DNA of 64,000 nucleotides from Flavobacterium sp. MC2016-06 (lineage in GTDB: Bacteria > Bacteroidota > Bacteroidia > Flavobacteriales > Flavobacteriaceae). Positions 43,903 through 53,216 of this stretch are shown one piece after another (positions within the stretch are counted from its first letter, which is position 1; the number at the start of each line of letters is the position of its first letter). The position numbers and the translations under genes are program-made. The notes below the pieces were generated by a model. The model was not told where the DNA came from, ran no database searches, and saw nothing but the letters and a program-made list of their open reading frames with translations. The stretch covers positions 38,533-102,532 of the forward strand of contig NZ_WMID02000021.1 of NCBI RefSeq assembly GCF_009711165.2, given 5' to 3'.

Positions 43903-44664
43903 ATGCAGGAAAACAATACCATCACTTTTATCTTTTTAGCGATTATTCTATTACTTATCGTCATAATTGGTTTTATGGTGTATCAATTAATGGAATCCAA
44001 AAAAGCAAAAGACAACGCCGAAAAGAGTTTTTATGCGCTCGAAATGAAAGTGAATGACTTGCAGTTAGAAACTTTAGAATCTAAACTGAATCCGCATCTT
44101 TTTAAAAATATTTTAAATTCGATTCAATCACACGCTTATCAAACTTATTTTGCTTTAGACAAGCTGGCAAATGTTCTGGATTACATTTTATACGAAAGCA
44201 AAAAGAAATTTGTCACGGCTAAAGAGGAAATTGATTTTGCTTTGAATTTAATTGAAATCAATAAAATCAAGATCAGTCCGCTTTTTGAATTGAAGATAAA
44301 AACCAACATCAACAAAGAAGATAAATTGTACGAACAGCCTTTGTTGGCGCCGTTGATTTCTATTGATTTAATTGAAAATGCCTTTAAACACGCTGATTTA
44401 CAAAGTGCCGATGCTTTTATTTCGGTGATTTTTGAGTTTAAAGACAATGCTTTTTTTATGACGGTTTCTAATAAAATCTCAGATAAAAAAGTATTAAAAA
44501 AGGAGCGAAGCGGTCTTGGAAACGCAACTTTAGAAAACCGCTTGAGAATTATTTATAAAAATAATTTCAAACTCGACAGATTTGTAGAAAACGATATTTA
44601 TATTGCTCATCTAAAAATTGATTTACTTGAATACAAAACTGAAATGCTTGCTTCTGGACGATGA
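43903..44664 (+). CDS. LytS-like sensor histidine kinase
   Basis: The 253-residue protein has one N-terminal membrane helix (about 7-29), a short coiled linker and a His_kinase domain with the phosphoacceptor block LESKLNPHLFKNILNSIQSH, followed by an ATPase domain with SIDLIENAFKHA (N box) and RSGLGNATLENRL. It is a minimal family member without a separate sensor domain. It overlaps the LytTR regulator gene, its probable partner, by about 38 bases. Confidence 0.9.
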   Translation: MQENNTITFIFLAIILLLIVIIGFMVYQLMESKKAKDNAEKSFYALEMKVNDLQLETLESKLNPHLFKNILNSIQSHAYQTYFALDKLANVLDYILYESKKKFVTAKEEIDFALNLIEINKIKISPLFELKIKTNINKEDKLYEQPLLAPLISIDLIENAFKHADLQSADAFISVIFEFKDNAFFMTVSNKISDKKVLKKERSGLGNATLENRLRIIYKNNFKLDRFVENDIYIAHLKIDLLEYKTEMLASGR

Positions 44665-45346
44665 GCTTCCTGGATTAACGTACCTTAAAATGCTTTGTGA
44701 ACAAATTCATGAGCTGGAAATTGTAAAAACGTTTAATAATCCGGAGAAACTTCTTGCCGAAATTCCTAATCTTGATTTTGATCTTTTAATTTCAGATATC
44801 GAAATGCCGGGAATTAACGGTCTGCATTTAGCAGAAATGCTGGAAAATAAATTAGTAATTTTTTGTACGGCTTATAAAGATTATGCTGCCGATGCTTTTA
44901 ATATTGATGCTGTAGATTATATTACAAAACCAGTAAAATTGGAACGTTTAGAAAAAGCAATCTCAAAAGCTTCAGAACGATTTCATAAACCCGATAACGC
45001 TAAAAAATTCATGCAGCTAAATACAGATAAAGGAAAAACCTTGTTGTATTTTAATCAAATTCAATACATCAAAACGGCAGTAAGCGACAGTCGAGATAAA
45101 ACCGTACTTCTTGCCGATGGCAGTTTTATGAATTTAAAAAACGTTAAATTTGATACGCTTTTAAACGAGTTGCCAGAAGCTGATTTTTGCCGCGTTAATA
45201 AAAAAGAGATAGTTGCGGTAAAAGCAATTAAATTCTTTAATCATAACGAAATTGTTTTACATCATTTAGAAAAAAAGGACAAAAACAGTACTTTAATTTT
45301 GAGTGAAACCTATCGATCTGACTTTCTAAGAAAAGTGAAAATATAA
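44627..45346 (+). CDS. LytTR-family response regulator
   Basis: A receiver domain (phosphoacceptor Asp in LLISDIEMPGINGL, lysine in DYITKPVKLERL) is joined to a LytTR DNA-binding domain (about 130-238, with FCRVNKKEIVAVKAIK). No ATG lies in frame near the start of the receiver domain; the candidates are TTG at 44618 and TTG at 44627, and I use the latter, giving MNTKLKCLLLDDELPG. Either way the gene overlaps the kinase by about 40 bases, which supports strict coupling. Confidence 0.9.
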   Translation: MNTKLKCLLLDDELPGLTYLKMLCEQIHELEIVKTFNNPEKLLAEIPNLDFDLLISDIEMPGINGLHLAEMLENKLVIFCTAYKDYAADAFNIDAVDYITKPVKLERLEKAISKASERFHKPDNAKKFMQLNTDKGKTLLYFNQIQYIKTAVSDSRDKTVLLADGSFMNLKNVKFDTLLNELPEADFCRVNKKEIVAVKAIKFFNHNEIVLHHLEKKDKNSTLILSETYRSDFLRKVKI

Positions 45347-45355
45347 TTTTATAGT

Positions 45356-45420
45356 TGTCAGGCTAAGCGAAGTCGAAGCCCTTTTTCGGTAATTAGCCTT
45401 CGACTTCGCTCAGGTTGACA
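45356..45420. repeat. Inverted repeat of the AGCGAAGTCGAAG family
   Basis: TGTCAGGCTAAGCGAAGTCG with the following AAG and its imperfect reverse complement (45397-45420) form a long hairpin right after the LytTR gene. A half-site reading TGAGCGAAGTCGAAGGG lies at 54751-54767. Confidence 0.7.
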
Positions 45421-45557
45421 TTCGTTTTTAAGAGGTTTACAGAACTTATTACAAAGTTTTTCGGACTTGTTACATAGATTCAAAATTAGGCCTGAATTTA
45501 CTTTTTCACTTAAAAATCACTTCTGATATTTGCCCAATAAAATTAAAAAAACGAGTT

Positions 45558-47828
45558 ATGAATAACATAAAAAACTCATTGTTTTACGTTACAATTATTG
45601 GAGGTTTTACCGCTTTGATATATTGGGTGATTTCAAAAGGTGCTTCGCTTGAAGTCGGCCGTGGAATTGTTCACAAAAAAATAGTAAGCAATCATTGGAA
45701 TGATTTTTTACATTCGATGGTAGAAAATTTACAACATCCGCTGGCTATTTTATTGGCGCAGATTGTGACTATTATTTTAGTTGCACGTTTATTTGGATGG
45801 ATTTTTAGAAAAATAGGACAGCCGTCTGTAATTGGCGAAATGATTGCAGGTATTGTTTTAGGGCCGTCATTAGTCGGAATGTATTTTCCAGAATTCTCGG
45901 CCGCTTTGTTTCCAAAAGAATCATTAGGTAATTTGCAATTCTTGAGCCAGATTGGTTTGATTCTTTTCATGTTTGTAATCGGAATGGAACTGGATTTGAA
46001 AGTACTGAAAAATAAGGCGCATGATGCAGTCGTTATCAGCCACGCAAGTATCGTAATTCCATTTGCACTCGGATTAAGTTTAGCTTATTTTATTTATCAC
46101 ACTTTTGCCCCAATCGGAGTTGAATTTTCTTCTTTCGGATTGTTTATGGGAATCGCCATGAGTATTACTGCATTTCCGGTTTTGGCCAGAATTGTACAAG
46201 AGCGCGGTATGCAGAAAACAAAACTCGGAACGATTGCGATTACTTGCGCCGCGGCCGATGATATTACAGCTTGGTGTATTCTGGCAGTTGTAATTGCGAT
46301 TGTAAAAGCAGGTTCGTTTACTAGTTCTTTATATGTAATTGGTCTGGCTATTTTGTATGTAATTATTATGCTGAAAATAGTTCGTCCGTTCTTAAAACGA
46401 GTTGGAGATTTAAATTCAACCCGCGAAAGTTTAAATAAACCCGTAGTCGCTATTTTCTTTATTACACTTTTATTCTCAGCGTATGCTTCAGAATTAATTG
46501 GAATTCACGCTTTGTTTGGAGCATTTTTAGCGGGAGCAATTATGCCAGAAAACAATAAGTTCAGAAATATTTTTATTGAGAAAGTAGAAGATGTTGCCAT
46601 TATTGTTTTACTGCCGTTATTCTTTGTATTTACTGGTTTACGTACACAGATTGGTTTGTTGAACGATCCTTATTTATGGAAAATTACAGGTTTGATTATT
46701 GCCGTTGCCGTTGTTGGTAAATTCTTCGGAAGTGCTTTGGCAGCCAAATTTGTGGGACAAAGCTGGAAAGACAGTTTAGCCATTGGCGCTTTAATGAATA
46801 CTCGTGGTTTAATGGAACTTGTGGTTTTAAATATTGGTTATGATTTAGGTGTTTTATCTACAGAGATTTTTACGATGATGGTCATAATGGCTTTACTAAC
46901 CACATTTATGACTGGACCGGCTTTAGATTTTATTAATTTTATTTTTAAAGAAAAAATAACTGTTGTTCCCGAAGAGATAGGAAACAAAAGCAAGTACAAG
47001 ATTCTGCTTTCGTTTGCAACTCCAGAAAGAGGGAAGAAGCTGTTGAAAATTGCCAACAGTTTAGTTAAAAAACAACCCGATAATTCTATTGTTACCGCAA
47101 TGCATTTGTCTTTGAGTACAGAAGTCCATTCTTTTGATATAAAAGATCACGAAAGAAAAATGTTAGTTCCTGTTGTTGAAGAATCTGAAAAGCTCAACCA
47201 AAATATGGTTAGTGTTTTTAAAGTTACAAACGATATAGATACCGATATTATCGATTCAGCCAATCAAGGAGATTATGATTTATTGCTGGTTGGTTTAGGA
47301 CAATCTATTTTTGATGGAACTTTATTGGGTAAAATACTTGGTTTTACCACCAGAATTGTAAATCCAGATCGTTTGATTGATAAGTTTACAGGAAAAGAAG
47401 GTTTGTTTGAAAATTCTCCTTTTGATGAAAGAACACGACATATTATTGCAAAAACCAAAATGCCAGTCGGAATTTTTATTGATAAAGATCTACAAGAAGT
47501 CAATCAGATTTTTATGCCGATTTTTAGTCGAGAAGATGCTTTTTTAATTGAATATGCTAAAAAATTAATCAATAATAACGGATCTCAAATTACGGTTTTG
47601 GATGCAAGCGGTGAAGTGAAAAACACACGTGATATTCAGGAAACCATACGTTCTATAGAACAAATTGCTCCCAATCATATTATGATTATGCATGACAGAA
47701 CCATTAAAAAAGAATTTTTAGAAAGTCAAAACCTAATGATTATAAGTTTAGACAGCTGGAAAAAACTAATAGAATCTCAAAGTACGTGGCTGAATAATAC
47801 ACCATCGGTTTTGATCCTGAAACCATAA
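45558..47828 (+). CDS. Cation:proton antiporter (CPA2 family)
   Basis: The 756-residue protein has about twelve to thirteen membrane helices in the first 470 residues, with QPSVIGEMIAGIVLGPSLVG, the ion-binding stretch ITCAAADDITAWC, and MNTRGLMELVVLNIGYDLG, followed by a cytoplasmic region of about 280 residues made of two UspA-like parts (first ILLSFATPERG, second MPVGIFIDKDL). It would exchange Na+ or K+ for protons. The LytS/LytTR pair immediately upstream may regulate it, but nothing in the sequence proves that. Confidence 0.93.
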   Translation: MNNIKNSLFYVTIIGGFTALIYWVISKGASLEVGRGIVHKKIVSNHWNDFLHSMVENLQHPLAILLAQIVTIILVARLFGWIFRKIGQPSVIGEMIAGIVLGPSLVGMYFPEFSAALFPKESLGNLQFLSQIGLILFMFVIGMELDLKVLKNKAHDAVVISHASIVIPFALGLSLAYFIYHTFAPIGVEFSSFGLFMGIAMSITAFPVLARIVQERGMQKTKLGTIAITCAAADDITAWCILAVVIAIVKAGSFTSSLYVIGLAILYVIIMLKIVRPFLKRVGDLNSTRESLNKPVVAIFFITLLFSAYASELIGIHALFGAFLAGAIMPENNKFRNIFIEKVEDVAIIVLLPLFFVFTGLRTQIGLLNDPYLWKITGLIIAVAVVGKFFGSALAAKFVGQSWKDSLAIGALMNTRGLMELVVLNIGYDLGVLSTEIFTMMVIMALLTTFMTGPALDFINFIFKEKITVVPEEIGNKSKYKILLSFATPERGKKLLKIANSLVKKQPDNSIVTAMHLSLSTEVHSFDIKDHERKMLVPVVEESEKLNQNMVSVFKVTNDIDTDIIDSANQGDYDLLLVGLGQSIFDGTLLGKILGFTTRIVNPDRLIDKFTGKEGLFENSPFDERTRHIIAKTKMPVGIFIDKDLQEVNQIFMPIFSREDAFLIEYAKKLINNNGSQITVLDASGEVKNTRDIQETIRSIEQIAPNHIMIMHDRTIKKEFLESQNLMIISLDSWKKLIESQSTWLNNTPSVLILKP

Positions 47829-47839
47829 AGGGGATGAAA

Positions 47840-47892
47840 TTCCAATAATTAAATTCCAAATTCCAATTCTATTGGGGTTTGGAATTTTTTTT
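47840..47892 (+). terminator. Terminator-like hairpin of the AAATTCCAA family
   Basis: AAATTCCAAA pairs with TTTGGAATTT around AATTCTATTGGGG and is followed by a T run, right after the antiporter gene. The same design repeats in the array at 63448 onwards. Confidence 0.65.
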
Positions 47893-47904
47893 ATTCGCCA
47901 TTTT

Positions 47905-48006
47905 TGTCATCCTGACGTAGGAAGGATCTTCGTAAGTAGCTCGATAAAGATTAGAAAATTACAATGCGGAGTTTCTTACGAAGATCCTTCCTTCGTCAGG
48001 ATGACA
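47905..48006. repeat. 102-base element with 32-base inverted arms
   Basis: The left arm (47905-47936, beginning TGTCATCCTGACG) and right arm (47975-48006, ending CGTCAGGATGACA) are reverse complements at 31 of 32 positions. The 38-base centre is unrelated. No gene lies inside. It looks like a REP/MITE-type element. Confidence 0.85.
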
Positions 48007-48103
48007 AGATTGTGTTGATTTTCTGCTAAAACGTTGTTAAGTTTTAAACTTTTACAGGTTAACGTGTTGGAATTTGGAATTTAAAAATATTGGAATTTAA
48101 GTC

Positions 48104-50599
48104 CTAAAGTCCCAAATCCAGAACATAAGAAATCTTAACCGCAATATTATCCTCAAGTTTCAATAACTGATTAGGTCCGTAACGATAGAATCCGCCCAAA
48201 CCAAAACCTTTAAAGATCTTATTTAATTCGACTCCAGACTCAAAGTAGCCTTTGTCTAACGTTTTGTAATCTTGACCAACATGCTGTTGTGGGTTTTCCA
48301 TATGTCCCCACGCCATTCTGGTAACCAAAACTAAAGAAGGTCTTACTTTTTTTAAGATTCTAATACGGTCAAAACCATGTTTGATTTGAAACATAACATA
48401 TTCACTTGAGAAAAACTCATTAAAAAACATCGTTTCAAAACTGTTTCTTCCCGCAAAAGTAATACGCTGTGTAATGGTTTCTTTCGTTAAGTTATTTGGA
48501 GCAGTGTTATAAAGATGCGTCAGCGGAACATCTCCAAAAGCATATCCTCCTTGTAAAAGTAAACTCGTTTTCTGACGATTTAAGTATTGCTTTTCATATT
48601 CAGCTTTAAAATCTATTTTACCAAATTTAAAATCATTATCTAATACATTAGGTAAAGACTGTGTGTACTGAAAAGTAAATTTAGGAAATCTTTTTTCAGA
48701 CTCATTTCTGCCTGTTGGTGTCTGCATAAAATCGCTAAACGGAGCCCAAGCCAGCGAAAGCATCGCAGTTGTCATAACATAACTCGAATATAATTTCCCG
48801 TTAAGATTAAAAAGATAATCAAATTTGGGTTCGATATAATTTCTTGAAAATTCTAAAACAGCTTCAGTTTTCGGAATTATTTTAGTCTGAATATTTCCTC
48901 TCCAGCCGGTGTATTCGTAAAAAGTACTAATGTTAATTGGCCGCGGATCGTAAATCTTAAAAACACGTTTATCAACGGCAAAAACAGTACTTGCAATTTC
49001 TCGAACATCATCGGCATAATAACCGTTCAGCCAAGTATTAGTGCTTTTGTCTAATAAAATTCCAGAACCAACGCTGTATTTAAAAACACCATCTTTTGTT
49101 CCGTAAGCTCCATAGCCTTCAAGTCGGAATTTTTTTGAAAGATGATCATTTGTAATACCGCCAAGACCAAGTCTAAAACCTTCGTAATTATTGTAACTAA
49201 TGATTTTCTTTAGATCAAGATCAACAGGACCAATCGGGTAGAAGCCGTTAATGATTTTACGACCAATTCCTAAGCGTTTTTCAACTCTTTTTTCAATTGA
49301 AAGACTGTCTAGTAATAAATAGGTTTTTTGACTCTTTAAGTCCAAATTTTCTTTTCGATAAGCTTCCCAGAAACTTTCAGGTTTTTTATTAGCATCGTCT
49401 TTAATTTCGATGTAAAGCGCTGGATTTTTTATCGGATTGGTAGTATTGAAATGAATATCAAAACTATTGCTTTCTGAAAGTAAATAGGTAAAATCTGAAG
49501 CTGCTTTTTTTCTAGGTTCAAAATTGTCTTCAACATCACCGTCAAATTGAATTGTTCCGCCTAAAATCTTAATATCATCGTCGTTTTTTCCTTTTACGAT
49601 TTTGAATGTTGTATTACTCTGAAACCATATTTTCTGACTTTGAATATATTCAAACTCGTGAATGCCGCTAATATCTAAAACGCCTTTTACGCGCATTACC
49701 GCTTTGGCGACACCATAATTTTCTTGATCAATATATAAAACACCTTCTAAAGCAGTTGATTTTCTTTTTTGTTTCCCTTTAAAGTAAATCATATACGTAG
49801 TACGGCCTTTTATATTTACACTGTCTAATAATTTGTAGTTGTAATTGCGTGGCGCATTATCCGAAATTGGGTTTTCATATTTGGTTTCGAACAATTCATA
49901 TTTAGGATCGTAAATTGAAATAGACTGTAGATTGAAAGCGAAAATTTCATAAACAGGCTGTTTAAAACCTGCTATTTTGGTTCCTAAAACGGTTTCCTTA
50001 AGTTTGTTATTTCCAAATTGATACTGCGAAACTTTTTCAGTTTGAAATAAATGCTGTTTACTAACGATCTCTTTAAATTTATAGTCAGAAGAGTCAATGT
50101 TTATCGTTTTTTTATTTAAATCTTTATAAGCAGCCGAAGAATCAATTCTGCCGTCAATAGAATCAGGATTAGCCGTTACAATAAGTTTATTATACGCTTT
50201 ATATTCAAAATTATTTAATCTCTTTTGCGGATTGTTCTTGTTCTTATTTGCAATAACTCTTTTTATAATAGTTAAAGCAGGATTTTCATTAGAAACAATT
50301 ACTTCTTTTAAAGCATCGGTTTGCTCTACAAGCGAAACAGGGTAATATTTTTTATTTTCTGCAGTAACGATGTTTTTGGTTTGAAAACCAATATAAGAAA
50401 CACTAAAATTGGCAGGTCTTACAGTTGCGTTAAGAATAAATTTTCCGTCAACATCAGTAATGGTGTTATTGTTGTCTGAAGTAGAAATTGTAGCAAAAGG
50501 AAGAGGTTTATTGTTGGAGTCAGTTACAATTCCATTTATTTGAAATTGCGCTTGAATAGTAAGCGTGAAAAACAAAGTCAAAAAACAAAATAGCTTCAT
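48104..50599 (-). CDS. DUF5686 outer-membrane protein with carboxypeptidase-like domain
   Basis: The 831 residues start with a signal sequence (MKLFCFLTLFFTLTIQAQ), then a carboxypeptidase-regulatory-like beta sandwich (about 20-100; INGIVTDSNNKPLPFATIS) and a long DUF5686 region ending in beta-barrel-like strands (KISYVLDLGL). The family is a common Bacteroidota envelope protein of unknown role. It is transcribed alone behind a TATTTTTG promoter element. Confidence 0.92.
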   Translation of the reverse strand: MKLFCFLTLFFTLTIQAQFQINGIVTDSNNKPLPFATISTSDNNNTITDVDGKFILNATVRPANFSVSYIGFQTKNIVTAENKKYYPVSLVEQTDALKEVIVSNENPALTIIKRVIANKNKNNPQKRLNNFEYKAYNKLIVTANPDSIDGRIDSSAAYKDLNKKTINIDSSDYKFKEIVSKQHLFQTEKVSQYQFGNNKLKETVLGTKIAGFKQPVYEIFAFNLQSISIYDPKYELFETKYENPISDNAPRNYNYKLLDSVNIKGRTTYMIYFKGKQKRKSTALEGVLYIDQENYGVAKAVMRVKGVLDISGIHEFEYIQSQKIWFQSNTTFKIVKGKNDDDIKILGGTIQFDGDVEDNFEPRKKAASDFTYLLSESNSFDIHFNTTNPIKNPALYIEIKDDANKKPESFWEAYRKENLDLKSQKTYLLLDSLSIEKRVEKRLGIGRKIINGFYPIGPVDLDLKKIISYNNYEGFRLGLGGITNDHLSKKFRLEGYGAYGTKDGVFKYSVGSGILLDKSTNTWLNGYYADDVREIASTVFAVDKRVFKIYDPRPINISTFYEYTGWRGNIQTKIIPKTEAVLEFSRNYIEPKFDYLFNLNGKLYSSYVMTTAMLSLAWAPFSDFMQTPTGRNESEKRFPKFTFQYTQSLPNVLDNDFKFGKIDFKAEYEKQYLNRQKTSLLLQGGYAFGDVPLTHLYNTAPNNLTKETITQRITFAGRNSFETMFFNEFFSSEYVMFQIKHGFDRIRILKKVRPSLVLVTRMAWGHMENPQQHVGQDYKTLDKGYFESGVELNKIFKGFGLGGFYRYGPNQLLKLEDNIAVKISYVLDLGL

Positions 50600-50646
50600 A
50601 TAGAGAGGTATAGTTCAAAAACGAAAAGAATGTGATTTTCGTATGG

Positions 50647-50654
50647 CAAAAATA
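50647..50654 (-). promoter_or_regulatory. -7 element for the DUF5686 gene
   Basis: Minus-strand TATTTTTG, 47 bases before the start codon. Confidence 0.4.
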
Positions 50655-50661
50655 AGAATAA

Positions 50662-50700
50662 AAAAATCCGTCTAGTACAATTTTACTAAACGGATTTTTG
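50662..50700 (-). terminator. Terminator after frr
   Basis: AAAAATCCGT (from 50662) pairs with ACGGATTTTT (to 50699); the stem continues through TAGTA/TACTA with one mismatch. A and T tracts flank it. Confidence 0.75.
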
Positions 50701-50717
50701 TTTTATATCGAATAAAA

Positions 50718-51281
50718 TTACACTTTCATGATCTCAGCCTCTTTTGCAGCCAATAATTCATCGATTTTTCTGATGTAAGTATTCGTTAAAGTCTGAACTT
50801 CTTCTTCTGCAGATTTGCAAATGTCTTCAGAAGTTCCGTCTTTTTCTAATTTTTTAATATCAGTATTAGCGTCTTTACGTACGTTACGAACACCAATTTT
50901 AGCATCTTCAGCTTCAGATTTTGCTTGTTTAGCCAAATCTCTACGACGTTCTTCTGTTAAAGGCGGTACACTGATGATAATAACATCACCATTATTCATT
51001 GGGTTAAAACCAATGTTGGCAATCATAATCGCTTTTTCAATTACCTGAAGCATGTTTTTTTCAAAAGGCTGTAAAGTAATTGTTCTCGCATCAGGAACAC
51101 TGATTTTAGACACTTGAGAAAGTGGTGTTGCAGATCCGTAATAATCTACGAAAACACTTCCCAACATTGCTGGAGAAGCTTTTCCTGCACGAATGTTTAG
51201 AAATTCTTTCTCTAAATGCGCAATCGAACCATTCATTGATTCTTCTGTACTATCTAATATAAATTCTATTTCTTCAGTCAT
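50718..51281 (-). CDS. frr: Ribosome recycling factor
   Basis: Splits post-termination ribosomes together with EF-G. The 187 residues match the family's usual 185: ESMNGSIAHLEKEFLNIRAGKASPAML at the start, then VPDARTITLQPFEK, NGDVIIISVPPLTEERRRDLAKQAK and VRNVRKDAN, all diagnostic. It follows pyrH on the same strand with a 67-base gap, the common pyrH-frr order. Confidence 0.98.
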   Translation of the reverse strand: MTEEIEFILDSTEESMNGSIAHLEKEFLNIRAGKASPAMLGSVFVDYYGSATPLSQVSKISVPDARTITLQPFEKNMLQVIEKAIMIANIGFNPMNNGDVIIISVPPLTEERRRDLAKQAKSEAEDAKIGVRNVRKDANTDIKKLEKDGTSEDICKSAEEEVQTLTNTYIRKIDELLAAKEAEIMKV

Positions 51282-51348
51282 TGTTTTTTTTAATTTTCGG
51301 TTTTCAATCCCAGTTTTCAGTTTAAAGATTTTAAACTTCCGTTGTGAT

Positions 51349-52056
51349 TTATATATTAACTACAGTTCCTATATTTTCGCCTTCACAGATTTTCAATAAA
51401 TTTCCAATTTTGTTCATATCAAAAACAACTATTGGTAATTTATTTTCCTGGCTTAATGTAAAAGCTGTTGTATCCATTACGTTTAATCCTTTTTTCAAGA
51501 CATCATCAAAAGAGATAAAGTCAAATTTCACAGCCGAAGCATTTTTCTCTGGATCGCAGTCATAAACACCATCAACGCGAGTTCCTTTTAAAATAACATC
51601 AGCATTAATTTCTATTCCTCTTAAAACAGCAGCAGTATCAGTAGTAAAATATGGGTTTCCTGTACCAGCACCAAAAATTACAATTCTACCTTTTTCAAGG
51701 TGGCGGTCTGCTCTTCTTTTAATGTATGGTTCAGCAATAGATTCCATTTTCAGCGCCGTTTGAAGACGCGTTTTCATTCCTTTATCTTCAAGAGCACCTT
51801 GTAAAGCCATTCCGTTTATTACAGTAGCAAGCATTCCCATGTAATCTCCTTGTACTCTATCCATACCAGCACTTGCACCAGCAACGCCTCTAAAAATATT
51901 TCCTCCTCCAATTACAATAGCAATTTCTACTCCTTTACTGTGAATCTGCTTAATTTCATCAGCATATTCGGCTAATCTTTTCGGGTCAATTCCGTATTGT
52001 AAATCACCCATTAAGGCCTCGCCGCTAAGTTTTAGAAGAATTCTTTTATATTTCAT
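51349..52056 (-). CDS. pyrH: Uridylate kinase
   Basis: Phosphorylates UMP to UDP as a hexamer. I chose the start giving [18 protein letters not shown], the standard N-terminus; an upstream in-frame Met at 52092 lies before the predicted transcription start. The 235-residue sequence has [13 protein letters not shown], the [19 protein letters not shown] uridylate-binding block and [10 protein letters not shown]. Confidence 0.97.
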   Translation of the reverse strand: MKYKRILLKLSGEALMGDLQYGIDPKRLAEYADEIKQIHSKGVEIAIVIGGGNIFRGVAGASAGMDRVQGDYMGMLATVINGMALQGALEDKGMKTRLQTALKMESIAEPYIKRRADRHLEKGRIVIFGAGTGNPYFTTDTAAVLRGIEINADVILKGTRVDGVYDCDPEKNASAVKFDFISFDDVLKKGLNVMDTTAFTLSQENKLPIVVFDMNKIGNLLKICEGENIGTVVNI

Positions 52057-52079
52057 TTTCTGTGTTGCGTTAATTTGTG

Positions 52080-52087
52080 CAAATATA
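52080..52087 (-). promoter_or_regulatory. -7 element for pyrH-frr
   Basis: Minus-strand TATATTTG, 23 bases before the chosen pyrH start. Confidence 0.5.
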
Positions 52088-52221
52088 GACATATTCTGAT
52101 TTTTAAAAATAATGTTTTAAAAAAAATAATTTTCATCTCCTTTTATTCTGAATATGATAAAAGTCATTCTTGACATCTTTCTAAAATTCGTATTTTTATT
52201 GTATCCTTAAACGAAACAAAT

Positions 52222-52839
52222 ATGAAAAGTATTGTAGCCAAAGCATTATTCAATAGTCATTCTTATTCTGAATACCGAAAATTAGTTACCGATTTATTGT
52301 CTGAAGGAAAATCAACAGGTAATACGCAATCGGAAAGTCTTACACATTATACGAGTTTAAATGAAGCTCGAATGAATCGTTTGGAAAAAACTATAAAAAT
52401 TTCTGAAGAAACTATCGAGAAACTGAGAGATTTAGACCATCATTATATCTGGCTCGTAATTTCTGAAGGCTGGTGCGGCGATGCGGCCCAAATACTTCCT
52501 ATTATAAATAAAATGGCTTTAGATTCTAACAAGAAGATTGATCTTAGAATCGTTCTTCGAGATGAAAATGACGAATTAATGAGCCAGTACTTAACAAACG
52601 GCGGAAGGGCAATACCTAAAGTTGTTGTAATTTGTAAAGAAGCCGGAATTGTTAGAGCAGATTGGGGACCAAGACCAAAAGGGGCGACAGAATTATTGGC
52701 TAATTATAAAAAAGAATTTGGAGTAATTGATGATAAAATTAAAACCGATCTACAATTATGGTATTTGGCCGATAAAGGGATTTCTGTTCAAGAAGAATTA
52801 CTCGAAATCATGGAAAATATAAAATATAACCGATTGTGA
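52222..52839 (+). CDS. Thioredoxin-fold protein
   Basis: The 205 residues contain a thioredoxin-like core: LVISEGWCGDAAQILPIINKM in place of the WCGPC active site, and GGRAIPKVVVI with the cis-proline. Only the first cysteine of the CxxC pair is kept (CGDA), so ordinary disulphide exchange is unlikely. Proteins with WCGDA are widespread in Bacteroidota and Firmicutes and their function is not established. No signal peptide is visible, so it is cytosolic. Confidence 0.88.
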   Translation: MKSIVAKALFNSHSYSEYRKLVTDLLSEGKSTGNTQSESLTHYTSLNEARMNRLEKTIKISEETIEKLRDLDHHYIWLVISEGWCGDAAQILPIINKMALDSNKKIDLRIVLRDENDELMSQYLTNGGRAIPKVVVICKEAGIVRADWGPRPKGATELLANYKKEFGVIDDKIKTDLQLWYLADKGISVQEELLEIMENIKYNRL

Positions 52840-53046
52840 TTTTTTATGCGAAGTCTTTTAAAACGCGGATTTATCGGTTAATGTGTTGTAAATAAATATT
52901 TTACAATGAAAAAATGTGTTAAAATATTTGCTATTAATTAAAACTTTTGTAACTTAGTAAAAATATCCCACTTCTATTATTTATTTTTTGATTTACTCTT
53001 TTTATTGGTGTCTATTTAATTGCTAACTATTAAAAACTACACTATT

Positions 53047-53124
53047 ATGAAAAAGTTATTCGAAAGGTTTTATGAGTTTTTTTCAACATTATTATTTGGC
53101 GGTAAACATTTACCACATTATTAA
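53047..53124 (+). CDS. Possible 25-residue peptide
   Basis: The frame encodes MKKLFERFYEFFSTLLFGG followed by KHLPHY. It starts with a Met-Lys-Lys, is amphipathic and aromatic-rich, and is followed 50 bases later by a hairpin with a T-rich tail, as if it had its own transcript. No family is known to me. Such short frames occur by chance, so confidence is low. Confidence 0.3.
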   Translation: MKKLFERFYEFFSTLLFGGKHLPHY

Positions 53125-53173
53125 ATTGAAAAAAAAACAGCTATGGAATAGTATTATTTTGATCCAGAAGTAG

Positions 53174-53215
53174 GCACATTACATAATAAGATATTAGGTA
53201 ATGTGCTTTCGTTTT
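53174..53215 (+). terminator. Hairpin with T-rich tail
   Basis: Nine-bp stem GCACATTAC (53174-53182) and GTAATGTGC (53198-53206) followed by TTTCGTTTTATT. The loop is 15 bases long, so strength is uncertain. Confidence 0.5.
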
Positions 53216-53216
53216 A

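Larger units (their letters stand above)
52840..53216. other. Intergenic region with a possible 25-codon gene and a hairpin
   Basis: About 380 bases between the thioredoxin-like gene and truB. A short frame at 53047-53124 and a hairpin (GCACATTAC 53174-53182 with GTAATGTGC 53198-53206, followed by a T-rich stretch) are the only structures seen. Confidence 0.5.
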
